From: Bacteroidota bacterium | GTDB taxonomy: Bacteria > Bacteroidota > Bacteroidia > Bacteroidales > VadinHA17 | Reading direction: 5' to 3' | Assembly (NCBI GenBank): GCA_030631445.1 | Contig: DAOVLD010000085.1 | Span: forward strand, 1-7,178 | Length of the DNA: 7,178 nucleotides | Part shown: one piece after another, positions 1-6,916 of the stretch | Layout: each line of letters opens with the position of its first letter | Numbering within the stretch: position 1 is the first letter of the stretch | Position numbers and translations under genes: made by a program | Notes under the pieces: model-generated | Seen by the model: only the letters and a program-made list of their open reading frames with translations | Told to the model about the DNA's origin: nothing | Databases searched by the model: none

Positions 1-2895
1 AACAGCTTCCTTCCCGTTATTGGCAATTTCTGCCTGAATACCTGCTGCTTCGAGCATGCCCACAGCCACATCCTTGTTTACTTCATTGTCTTCAACCAGA
101 AGAACCAGGGCTCCCTGCAATTTTGATAAAAGATCTTCGGTAATTACACCGGTTTCACGTTCAATATGTTCTCTTTCAACTTCTTTCCCGAATACCTCCA
201 TAATGGTATCGAAAAGTGTTGAATAACTTACCGGCTTAATGAGGGTTGCAGCTATGCCAATTTTGTCTGCTTTAGACAGGACCTCCTCCCTGTTATATGC
301 AGTAACCATAATAATTGTGGGTGGTGCTGCAATCTTTTTGTTCGACTTAATTAATTCTGCAGTCTGTAAACCATCCATCTCAGGCATATTCCAATCCATC
401 AGTACCAGCTCATAGGGTTCATCTGTACTTTTTTCAAGTTCAATGATTGCATCCTTCCCTGATCGAACTGTTGTAACCTTAAATGTGAAAGCTTCCAGTG
501 CTTCTTTTAGTATATCGCAGGCAGTTTCATTATCATCGCATACCAATACCTTCATGCCCCGCAGATCAACAGCCGGTATGAATTTTTTGGTTTTCTGTTT
601 TTCTCCCAAGCAAAACCAGGCTGTAAAGAAAAATGAACATCCTTGTCCTTTTTTACTTTCCACCCAGATATCTCCTTCCATCATTTCTGTAAGACTTTTG
701 CATATAGATAATCCAAGTCCTGTGCCACCATATTTCCTTGTGGTTGAAACATCGGCTTGCGAAAAGGATTGAAACAGCCGGCCTGCCTGCGCCTTTGTAA
801 GACCAATTCCGGTGTCTTTAACACTGAACAGTATTTTTACTTTGCCTTTTTTCTTTTCTTCAAGCTCTGCCTGAATTATAATTTCACCATCCTTAGTAAA
901 CTTGATTGCATTGTTGGCCAGGTTGATCATGATCTGGCTTAATCTCAGTGGATCTCCGATCAACATATGAGGTACGCTGCGGGGCAAGCCAATTACCATC
1001 TCAAGTCCTTTTTCATGAGCTTTATAAGTAATTACATTGGAAAAATCCTGAAAGACCTTCTCCATGTCAAATTCTGAATGTTCCAGATCGAGCTTTCCGG
1101 CTTCGATCTTGGAGAAATCAAGTATATCATTAATGATACCCAGCAGTGATTGACCAGACGAATGTACTTTATTCAGATTATCCCGCTGCTTATTATTAAG
1201 TTCTGTCTGTAAAGTCAGATGTGTCATACCGATAATGGCATTTAAAGGAGTCCTTATTTCATGACTCATTCTTGCAAGGAAATCACTTTTAGCTGCAGTT
1301 GCTGCTTCTGCTGTTTTCCTGGCTATTTCCAATTGGGTTTCAATTACTTTTCGACCTGTAATGTCATCTTTGATTACCGTAAAGTTGGTAATTTCATTCT
1401 GCTCATTTAGTATTGGTGAAATGGTGGCAAGTTCCCAGTATAATTCCCCGTTTTTCTTTTTATTCTGAAATTCCCCTTGCCAAACTTTACCTGATAAGAC
1501 CCTACGCCAAACATTTATAAAAAAAGAACGGGGTGTGATACTAGCTTCTAAAATCATGGTATCCTTGCCGATTACCTCCTCATGCATATAACCGGTACAT
1601 AATGTAAATGCCGGGTTAACATATTCTATCTTTCTTTTACGGTCGGTGATGATAATTGATGATGGGCTTTGTTCTACGGCTTTAGAAAGTTTTTGGACTT
1701 CCTGAGTTCGTTCCTTAACTAAAACCTCAAGATGATCCTGGTATATTTTTAGTTCCTCTTCTGCCTGCTTACGCTTTTCTTCCAATTCAATGCTGTATAG
1801 TGCAAAAGCAATATCTCCGGCTACTTCCTTAAAAAGAGATTGTTCTTCTTTATCAGAAATATAACGAGCAGGTAATGAAATATTTAATATTCCATAATTT
1901 TTTTCTCCATATTTCAGGTTCAATACCATACTACCACTCTTACCCTCTTTGTGCAGTTTTAACCAGGGACAGTCCTTGCAGTCTGATTCCATATTTTCTA
2001 TTAAAACAATGTCATCGGTCTTAAGCGCTTCGTTGAAGCAATGAGGAATATAATCGCGTAAAAATTTTTCATCCGGTTTTGCAATATCAATATTACCACC
2101 TTCTCCGGCAAAATCAATGATATTACCCTCATCATCAAAAATGGCGATCCATGCACTATGAAACTCCCGGGTTTTAACGAAATTTTTACATGCTTTTTTA
2201 ATCAGGATTTCGCGGTTTTTTTCTTTTACAAGAAGCTGATTAACATTGCGAATGGCACGAAGAACCGCGTTTAAGTGTACAATCCTTTGTGTACGTGCTT
2301 TAACTTCTTCTTCAAGGTTTTCGTTTAATTTATTTAACTTATGCTGGGTCAACACAAGCTCTTTATTTGTTTCATCAAGCTCCCTGCTTTTTAAAACTGC
2401 ATTTTCGTTAGTAGAAAGAAGAAGATCAACTATTTGCAGACGGGTTGAACCAATTACGTACTTTTGATCACCAAAGACAATTTCAAAACTGGATTCAGTA
2501 ATTTGATCTTTTCTGCTTTCTATACTACGAATAATATCCTTAACTTTTGAGATAAGAAAATCTTCACTATATGGTTTTGTAACAAAGCTGTCTGCTCCAC
2601 AAGCTAAACTCTTGAATATTTCTTCAGGTCCTGAAAGAGATGTCATAAGGATTACCGGAATTATTCTAAAATTCTCATGAGATTTGGTACGCTTACAAAG
2701 TTCGTATCCGCCTATTTTGGGCATAACCACATCGCTGATAATAATGTCAGGAATCTCTTGTTCTAATAAGGCAAGAGCTTCTTCGCCATCATTAGCATGT
2801 TGAACCTTGTAGTTATTTGTTTCTAAAAAATACTTTAATTCTTCAGCTTGAGTTTTGCTATCCTCAACGATTAAAATTTTGATGGTTTTTTTCAT
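1..2895 (-). CDS. Hybrid sensor histidine kinase, REC-GAF-PAS-HisKA-HATPase-REC-REC, C-terminus cut by window edge
   Basis: An open frame of 965 codons starts with ATG at 2895 and runs off the left edge with no stop. Domains read from my translation: N-terminal REC (about 1-125; acidic residues E11/D12, phospho-acceptor D55, K107-P108); coiled-coil linker (about 165-210); GAF (about 215-370) with C286 and a C306-x-x-C309 pair; second coiled coil (370-405); PAS (about 405-520, with EYVNPAF and an ITGRK exit motif); HisKA with H545 in MSHEIRTPLN; HATPase_c with an N box near N658-N662, DTGIGL at 694-699 and GGTGLGLS at 723-730; REC2 (about 781-905; D834, K887); and the start of REC3 (from about 929, VLLVEDNEVN). 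No membrane segment is visible, so it should be cytoplasmic. It is expected to autophosphorylate and relay phosphate internally, perhaps to an HPt lying beyond the edge. The start is preceded by an AT-rich leader without Shine-Dalgarno, 65 bases after cheB. The N-terminal REC suggests control by another kinase, most simply the neighbouring CheA (inference). Confidence 0.94.
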   Translation of the reverse strand, partial: MKKTIKILIVEDSKTQAEELKYFLETNNYKVQHANDGEEALALLEQEIPDIIISDVVMPKIGGYELCKRTKSHENFRIIPVILMTSLSGPEEIFKSLACGADSFVTKPYSEDFLISKVKDIIRSIESRKDQITESSFEIVFGDQKYVIGSTRLQIVDLLLSTNENAVLKSRELDETNKELVLTQHKLNKLNENLEEEVKARTQRIVHLNAVLRAIRNVNQLLVKEKNREILIKKACKNFVKTREFHSAWIAIFDDEGNIIDFAGEGGNIDIAKPDEKFLRDYIPHCFNEALKTDDIVLIENMESDCKDCPWLKLHKEGKSGSMVLNLKYGEKNYGILNISLPARYISDKEEQSLFKEVAGDIAFALYSIELEEKRKQAEEELKIYQDHLEVLVKERTQEVQKLSKAVEQSPSSIIITDRKRKIEYVNPAFTLCTGYMHEEVIGKDTMILEASITPRSFFINVWRRVLSGKVWQGEFQNKKKNGELYWELATISPILNEQNEITNFTVIKDDITGRKVIETQLEIARKTAEAATAAKSDFLARMSHEIRTPLNAIIGMTHLTLQTELNNKQRDNLNKVHSSGQSLLGIINDILDFSKIEAGKLDLEHSEFDMEKVFQDFSNVITYKAHEKGLEMVIGLPRSVPHMLIGDPLRLSQIMINLANNAIKFTKDGEIIIQAELEEKKKGKVKILFSVKDTGIGLTKAQAGRLFQSFSQADVSTTRKYGGTGLGLSICKSLTEMMEGDIWVESKKGQGCSFFFTAWFCLGEKQKTKKFIPAVDLRGMKVLVCDDNETACDILKEALEAFTFKVTTVRSGKDAIIELEKSTDEPYELVLMDWNMPEMDGLQTAELIKSNKKIAAPPTIIMVTAYNREEVLSKADKIGIAATLIKPVSYSTLFDTIMEVFGKEVEREHIERETGVITEDLLSKLQGALVLLVEDNEVNKDVAVGMLEAAGIQAEIANNGKEAV

Positions 2896-2905
2896 GATTG
2901 CATTG

Positions 2906-2958
2906 TGTTTCGGGTTTTGGGTTTCGGGTCAACTTGTAACTCGTAATCCGCAACTCAT
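2906..2958. repeat. Intergenic repeat, CCCGAAAC family, copy A
   Basis: This copy fills most of the 65-base spacer between the cheB stop and the hybrid kinase start. It shares three blocks, in the same order, with the spacer before cheA: the exact 13-mer TGTTTCGGGTTTT (2906-2918), TTCGGGTCAACTT (2923-2935, one mismatch to copy B) and AACTCAT (2952-2958). The motif GTTTCGGGT also occurs twice inside this copy. Such low-complexity intergenic repeats are, from memory, common in Bacteroidota and relatives. No function is evident. Confidence 0.6.
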
Positions 2959-2960
2959 TT

Positions 2961-4022
2961 CTAATTATTCAAACAATACCTCTCTATTTCTTTTAGAATA
3001 TCAGTAATTTCCTCTGAGTTTAGAACATAATCAGCAGCTCCTAATTTTATAGCTACACCAGGCATTCCATGAACCAGGGAGCTTTCTTTATCCTGGGCAA
3101 CGGTAATAGAACCTGCATCCCGGAGTATTTTCAATTCTTTTGCTCCATCTTCGCCCATCCCGGTAAGTATTATTGATATGGAATGCTTTTTATATTCCAC
3201 TGCAATACTATTAAAAAGATGTGCTACTGACGGACATAAACCTTTTTTATTAATACAATTACTGAGTTTAATCTTACCCGTACTATTCACTCCCATCTGA
3301 TATTTATCCGGTGCAAAGTAGATATGGCCGGGTAAAATTGTTTCATCTGCAGTGGCAATGCGAATGGGAATCATTACTGTACGGCTAAGCCAGTTTACCA
3401 TGCCTTCCAGAAAACCTTCGGTTATGTGCTGAACAACTAAAATCGGAAAGGGAAAATTTTCTGTAATTTTTGAAAATATTTCCTGAAGCACCGGTGGACC
3501 ACCGGAAGAAACGCCTATTGCAATGATCTTCTTATTATTGAAATCTACTATAGATGGTTTCGGTTTAAGAGATACAGGTTTTTGTTCAGGTTTTCTAATC
3601 GGCTGTGGTCTTCGGGTTATTACCTTAACCTTAGCCAATATTTTTACCATTGTTAACAGTTTCTCACTTCGTTCTTCTTCTTTGGGATGACCTATGCCTA
3701 CCGGCTTTTTAATAATAGAGAGAGCGCCTGCAGCTAAAGCTTCCATTGTTATTTGAACTTCACGGGCATTCCTGCTTCCGGTTACAACAATTATAGGCAC
3801 AGGTATGCTTGACATAATTCTTCGTGTTGCTTCAAGCCCGTTCATAACAGGCATATCAATATCCATTGTAATAATATCAGGTTTATTCCTCTTCAGGAAT
3901 TCAATTGCCTGCATTCCATCACTTACGTTTCCAATAACCTGAATTTGCGGATCAGTACCAAGAATGTATTCCAAATACTCGCTTACTACCCTTGAATCAT
4001 CAACTATCAGTACTTTAACCAT
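2961..4022 (-). CDS. cheB: CheB, chemoreceptor methylesterase/glutamine deamidase with receiver domain
   Basis: This 353-residue protein has the standard CheB length and layout. CheB removes methyl groups from receptor glutamates, and deamidates receptor glutamines, when its receiver is phosphorylated by CheA; it acts in the cytoplasm at the receptor array. The REC domain (about 1-122) has D8/D9, phospho-acceptor D54 in ITMDIDMPVMNG, T81 and K105/K106-P107. A Lys/Pro-rich linker (about 131-163) follows. The catalytic domain (about 164-350) has the family landmarks IGVSSGG with S172 as probable nucleophile, VVQH with H199, and LTGMGEDGA with D292, giving a Ser-His-Asp triad, plus HGMP near 319-322. 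The ATG start at 4022 places VKVLIVDDS at the terminus as expected. It lies 46 bases after the four-helix-bundle gene with no Shine-Dalgarno in an AT-rich leader, so it is probably co-transcribed with cheA. All key residues are present. Confidence 0.97.
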   Translation of the reverse strand: MVKVLIVDDSRVVSEYLEYILGTDPQIQVIGNVSDGMQAIEFLKRNKPDIITMDIDMPVMNGLEATRRIMSSIPVPIIVVTGSRNAREVQITMEALAAGALSIIKKPVGIGHPKEEERSEKLLTMVKILAKVKVITRRPQPIRKPEQKPVSLKPKPSIVDFNNKKIIAIGVSSGGPPVLQEIFSKITENFPFPILVVQHITEGFLEGMVNWLSRTVMIPIRIATADETILPGHIYFAPDKYQMGVNSTGKIKLSNCINKKGLCPSVAHLFNSIAVEYKKHSISIILTGMGEDGAKELKILRDAGSITVAQDKESSLVHGMPGVAIKLGAADYVLNSEEITDILKEIERYCLNN

Positions 4023-4045
4023 AATTTTTCTATTTATTACTTAAA

Positions 4046-4068
4046 AATGTCATTGATGGTCATTAATT
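4046..4068. repeat. Left inverted AATGAC repeat cluster
   Basis: On the plus strand this reads TGTCATT (4048-4054) and GGTCATT (4058-4064), the reverse complements of AATGACA and AATGACC. The cluster lies directly after the stop codon of the four-helix-bundle gene. It is inverted relative to the AATGAC cluster on the other side of that gene, so together they form imperfect inverted repeats around a single ORF. Confidence 0.6.
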
Positions 4069-4431
4069 TTAGTTTGATGATTTTTTGCCAATCGAGTTAA
4101 TATAATTGTTTAATTTGATAGCGATTTTATCAATGAATATTAATAATGAATCATATTTCTTTTCTGAAATTAATTTCCTGTTTCGGGCTTTTGTTAGCCA
4201 TGTTTTTGATTCATATAACGATCCTCTGGAATAATAACAGAAATTTTTATTTTCTTTATAATGATATCTACCAAATCCCTCTGATAAATTAGCAGCGACC
4301 GAATTAATCGTTTTTACTAGTTGTTTGCCAATTGTATCTTTAGCAAAATAATCCCAATCAATTACAATTTGCCAGATATCCTCTGCTATTTCCATTGATT
4401 CATGATAAACTTTTAATTCTTCTAATTTCAT
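4069..4431 (-). CDS. Four-helix-bundle protein, S23 / 23S rRNA-intervening-sequence protein family
   Basis: This 120-residue, basic, probably all-helical protein has the usual length for the family. Hallmarks are the N-terminal LEELKVYHESMEIAEDIW helix, AANLSEGFGR at 46-55 (family consensus roughly IaaNIaEGfgR), YSRGSLYES at 67-75 (consensus ArGSl.E), and a C-terminal helix ending in polar KKSSN. Family members form pentameric helical bundles; some are encoded in 23S rRNA intervening sequences and a related protein is the Avd accessory factor of diversity-generating retroelements. No reverse transcriptase or template repeat is visible here, and no rRNA surrounds it, so this is the free-standing type of unknown function. 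It lies between cheA (55 bases upstream) and cheB (46 bases downstream), is far more AT-rich than its neighbours, and is bracketed by inverted AATGAC repeats. There is no reason in the sequence to give it a chemotaxis role; insertion is the simpler reading. Confidence 0.9.
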   Translation of the reverse strand: MKLEELKVYHESMEIAEDIWQIVIDWDYFAKDTIGKQLVKTINSVAANLSEGFGRYHYKENKNFCYYSRGSLYESKTWLTKARNRKLISEKKYDSLLIFIDKIAIKLNNYINSIGKKSSN

Positions 4432-4439
4432 AATTTAAA

Positions 4440-4443
4440 CTCC
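4440..4443 (-). promoter_or_regulatory. Shine-Dalgarno site of the four-helix-bundle gene
   Basis: The minus strand reads GGAG followed by eight bases and then ATG at 4431, which is good spacing for a ribosome binding site. The other three starts in the window (2895, 4022, 6844) have no comparable motif, so this site sets the small gene apart and supports the chosen start. Confidence 0.6.
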
Positions 4444-4450
4444 ATATATT

Positions 4451-4479
4451 AATGAACAATGACCTAATGACTTAATGAC
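4451..4479. repeat. Right AATGAC repeat array
   Basis: Four consecutive units lie in the 55-base spacer between the cheA stop and the small gene: AATGAAC (4451), AATGACC (4458), AATGACT (4466) and AATGACA (4474), with starts 7, 8 and 8 bases apart. The array is inverted relative to the two units beyond the other end of the gene. It could be the terminal repeat of a cassette or a binding array for a regulator; the sequence does not decide. Confidence 0.65.
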
Positions 4480-4486
4480 AACATCT

Positions 4487-6844
4487 TCATATCAATCTTT
4501 CCAAAATCTCTAACAAATTACTTTGGTCAAAACTGCTTTTAACTATATAGGCATTAGCTCCAACTTCAATACCACGCTCCCTGTCTTCTTTTTTCGAAAG
4601 AGCGGTAACCAGGACAATTGGCATTTCAGAAAGAGTTTTGTCCGACCGGATTTTTACAGTAAGGTCAAAGCCGTTCATTCTCGGCATATCAACATCAGAT
4701 ACAACAGCATTGAACATGCCTTTATTTAATTTTGTAAAACCATCAACTCCGTCAATCGCAGTGATAACCTTATACCCGGCAGTTTCCAGTATGTTTCTTA
4801 AAAGCATCCTTGATGTGATCGAATCCTCTACAACGAGAATTGTTTTTTCTTTTTCTTCAGCATACGTTTCTTCCGGACTGATAACCGGAGCCGTATCTTT
4901 TAAAGCAGATTTCAACAAATCGGAGATGTTTAATATTGGAACAACCTTTCCGGAACCAAGAATAGTAGCTCCGGAAATATTTCTAACTCTCACAAGATGT
5001 TTATTGAAATTCTTCACCAGCACTTCCTGCTCATTTAATATTTCATCAATCCTGAATCCAATCTGCTTGTTATTTGAACCAAAAACTAAAACCGGTATAT
5101 GATCCGGGTCAAATATTTTGGATGGTATTTCCAGTATATCACTCAGGTTAACAAATGGAATTACCTTTCCGTCAAACGGGATTGTAGCTTTATTTTCAAC
5201 TGTTTTTACTTTATCTTTTTTTATTCTCAATACCCGATTTACTTTTGAAGTAGGAAATACAAACTCCTTATCTGCAATACGTATTAAAACTCCCCGAAAC
5301 GTTACCAGTGACAAAGGTAGTTGTATCCTGAAATTTGTTCCCTTATCTTTTGCAGACTCAACAGATACTGAACCACCAAGTTGTTCTATTTTTTCCTGAA
5401 CAATTGCCATCCCCAAACCTCTGCCGGAAATATCAGTAACTATATCGCTGGTAGAAACGCCTGATTTGAAAATGTAATTCAATAATTCCTTTTCAGAAAT
5501 CTTATCAACTTCTTCATCTGTAATTTTCTCACCTTCAATATATAATTTTCTCAATTTTTTAAAGTTTATCCCGGCGCCATCATCCGAAATTATTATCTCA
5601 ACCTTATTATTTTCCAATCGCTCAATATCAAAAGTAATTTTCCCCTTTGCAGGTTTATTCCTGGCCAGACGTACTTCCGGTTTTTCAATACCGTAATCAA
5701 TACAATTCCTGATAATATGAAGAAACGGACTATGTATTTCTTCCAAAATTCTACGGTCAATTTCAGTATCATCCCCATGAACTGTAAAATCTATCTCCTT
5801 TCCTTTATCATGTGACAGATCCCGTACAGCTTTGGGAAAGACACCCAAAAGAGATGAGAAAGGAACGGATAATATTTTTTTTACATCTTCCATAAGAGTT
5901 TCAATCTTTGCACCTGTTGAATAAGATTCCTGGTCTGAGAATTTTCTTAAATCAATTAGGTCGTCTTCCAGTGTTTTTATATGGGAATTTGCCCAATCGA
6001 AAAACCTTATAATTTTAGTATTATTCTGTTCTTCCTGACTGAGTTTTTCATTTTGTTGTTTTCTTTCCAGAGCTTGCCGGATGTTTCTGACAATCGGATA
6101 AACTACTGTAGACTCCTTATTCCATGTATTCAGTTTTTGGATAATATTTCGTAAATCTTCAGTTCTTTGAATAGTTGTAAGTTTTAACGAAAGCATTTCT
6201 TCTACCTGATATAAAAGGTCATCCAGTTTTTCAACAGATATCCTGATAGTTTCTGAAGAAGGAGTTTTAACTTTAGGAGCTTTTTTTTTGTCTTTTATTG
6301 AAGTAGTTTTTACCGTTTCTTTTTGCGGAACAGGTTCTGGCTTTTTTTTCTCTTCATCTTTTTCCAGAACCGGCTTAGGCGGAGGTGTGGTTTCCTGTTC
6401 AACTTCAGGTTTTGAAATTTTAGTTTCTCCAGGTTTTCCTGCTTCAATTTCGGAAAGCCTCAACGAAATATTCAGAACCCGATCTTTCAATTCTGCATCG
6501 ACTTGTACATCAGGAGATAATAATACCTCATTAAGAATATCAACTGCCTGGTGTAAAACATTAAAAGTTTCCGGAATAAGTTCTATTATTTTGTTTTTCA
6601 CGGCAGAAAAAACACTTTCAAGAGACTGGCAGACAGATTCTATTTCCATTATGTTAACTGCACGGGAAGCACCCTTCAGACTGTGAGCTTGCCGGAAGAT
6701 GATTTCAATGAGTTCTGTTTTCCGGGATTCGGAAGGATTCTTTTCAAGCTCAATAAGAGTAGAAGTCATACTCCTGATATTTTCTTCGGCTTCAATCCTG
6801 AAAGTTTCACGAATCTTCTTTAAAAAGTCTTCTCTTTTATCCAT
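4487..6844 (-). CDS. cheA: CheA-type chemotaxis histidine kinase with C-terminal receiver (CheA-REC hybrid)
   Basis: This 785-residue cytoplasmic kinase is the core of the array. Domains in order: P1/HPt (about 1-135) with phospho-accepting H54 in RQAHSLKGAS; a Lys/Pro/Glu-rich linker (about 136-196) in place of a recognisable P2 domain; an enlarged helical P3 dimerisation region (about 198-345, beginning IRISVEKLDDLL); P4 ATPase with HIIRNCIDYGIE (N380), DDGAGI (421-426) and SGRGLGM (473-479); P5 CheW-like domain (about 513-650) that docks on receptors; and REC (about 666-785) with D673, phospho-acceptor D717 in VVSDVDMPRMNG and K769. K769 is followed by Ser rather than the usual Pro; YIVKSSFDQ is, from memory, normal for CheA-linked receivers. 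Kinase plus own REC resembles FrzE and WspE. It follows the MCP by 72 bases and has no Shine-Dalgarno. P4 has Tyr and Ala where classical CheA often has His (NxxDHGIE) and Asp (GMDVV), probably subfamily variation. Confidence 0.97.
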   Translation of the reverse strand: MDKREDFLKKIRETFRIEAEENIRSMTSTLIELEKNPSESRKTELIEIIFRQAHSLKGASRAVNIMEIESVCQSLESVFSAVKNKIIELIPETFNVLHQAVDILNEVLLSPDVQVDAELKDRVLNISLRLSEIEAGKPGETKISKPEVEQETTPPPKPVLEKDEEKKKPEPVPQKETVKTTSIKDKKKAPKVKTPSSETIRISVEKLDDLLYQVEEMLSLKLTTIQRTEDLRNIIQKLNTWNKESTVVYPIVRNIRQALERKQQNEKLSQEEQNNTKIIRFFDWANSHIKTLEDDLIDLRKFSDQESYSTGAKIETLMEDVKKILSVPFSSLLGVFPKAVRDLSHDKGKEIDFTVHGDDTEIDRRILEEIHSPFLHIIRNCIDYGIEKPEVRLARNKPAKGKITFDIERLENNKVEIIISDDGAGINFKKLRKLYIEGEKITDEEVDKISEKELLNYIFKSGVSTSDIVTDISGRGLGMAIVQEKIEQLGGSVSVESAKDKGTNFRIQLPLSLVTFRGVLIRIADKEFVFPTSKVNRVLRIKKDKVKTVENKATIPFDGKVIPFVNLSDILEIPSKIFDPDHIPVLVFGSNNKQIGFRIDEILNEQEVLVKNFNKHLVRVRNISGATILGSGKVVPILNISDLLKSALKDTAPVISPEETYAEEKEKTILVVEDSITSRMLLRNILETAGYKVITAIDGVDGFTKLNKGMFNAVVSDVDMPRMNGFDLTVKIRSDKTLSEMPIVLVTALSKKEDRERGIEVGANAYIVKSSFDQSNLLEILERLI
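6281..6289 (-). other. A9 homopolymer tract in the cheA P1-P3 linker
   Basis: Nine consecutive A on the coding strand encode K186-K188. A single extra A would give Ser-Ser-stop directly after the lysines, yielding a protein of about 190 residues containing only the HPt domain. A second run of eight A lies upstream in the same linker at 6342-6349 (Lys codons near 166-168). The frame is intact in this sequence, and Lys-rich linkers in AT-rich genomes produce such runs by chance. Confidence 0.5.
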
Positions 6845-6859
6845 GATTTTTATATTTCA

Positions 6860-6911
6860 TGTTTCGGGTTTTTAGTTTCGAGTTCGGGTTAACTTCAAAC
6901 CCAAAACTCAT
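6860..6911. repeat. Intergenic repeat, CCCGAAAC family, copy B
   Basis: This copy lies in the 72-base spacer between the MCP stop and the cheA start. It shares with copy A at 2906-2958 the 13-mer TGTTTCGGGTTTT (6860-6872), TTCGGGTTAACTT (6883-6895) and AACTCAT (6905-6911), in the same order and orientation. In both places the repeat begins within a few bases of a TAG stop codon and ends before the next ATG. Confidence 0.6.
6881..6908. other. Imperfect hairpin in the MCP-cheA spacer
   Basis: GGGTT (6886-6890) can pair with AACCC (6898-6902) across a 7-base loop, and outer AGTT (6881-6884) can pair with AACT (6905-6908) past a small internal bulge. In the transcript direction no T run follows, so it is not a typical intrinsic terminator. 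It might shape the mRNA between mcp and cheA, or simply be part of the repeat. No matching hairpin was seen in copy A. Confidence 0.35.
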
Positions 6912-6916
6912 ATTTT

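Larger units (their letters stand above)
4046..4480. mobile_element. Putative small inserted cassette: four-helix-bundle gene with flanking inverted repeats
   Basis: A single small gene is enclosed by inverted clusters of AATGAC and interrupts the functionally expected cheA-cheB order. By hand count the gene is about 27% GC, while sampled stretches of cheB and the hybrid kinase are near 40-50%. It is also the only gene here with a clear GGAG ribosome binding site. The family is known for members encoded inside intervening sequences of 23S rRNA genes, which are themselves bounded by inverted repeats. I see no transposase and no convincing target-site duplication, so mobility is an inference. 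Confidence 0.35.

Noticed and set aside
443..942. Plus-strand open frames of 109 and 61 codons (443-772, 757-942)
   Set aside because: They are antisense to the ATPase and REC2 regions of the hybrid kinase, whose minus-strand frame is continuous and full of family motifs. Their Ser/Phe-rich translations match no family and look like shadows.
2246..2467. Plus-strand 73-codon open frame
   Set aside because: It is antisense to the coiled-coil linker of the hybrid kinase; its low-complexity Ser/Phe/Leu composition is what the complement of a Lys/Glu-rich helix gives.
4046..4480. A 23S rRNA intervening sequence in place, or a diversity-generating retroelement with Avd
   Set aside because: The neighbours are cheA and cheB coding sequence, not rRNA, and no reverse transcriptase or template/variable repeat is visible in the window. 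Only the protein family is shared.
4030..4486. Target-site duplication around the putative cassette
   Set aside because: The only short match seen at both sides is ACTTAA, which lies within AT-rich repeat sequence and is too short to separate from chance.
4440..4486. A sigma-70-like promoter for the four-helix-bundle gene (TTGTCA and TAATAT on the minus strand)
   Set aside because: The spacing between the two elements is about 24 bases, too long for a standard promoter, and such hexamers are common by chance in AT-rich DNA.
4523..6686. Plus-strand frames at 4523-4729, 4638-5102, 5118-5399 and 6288-6686, and the minus frame at 5593-5778
   Set aside because: All overlap cheA, which has recognisable domains along its whole length; none has a family-like sequence.
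6881..6908. Intrinsic terminator between the MCP gene and cheA
   Set aside because: The hairpin is imperfect and no T run follows it in the direction of transcription; operon continuity is the simpler reading.
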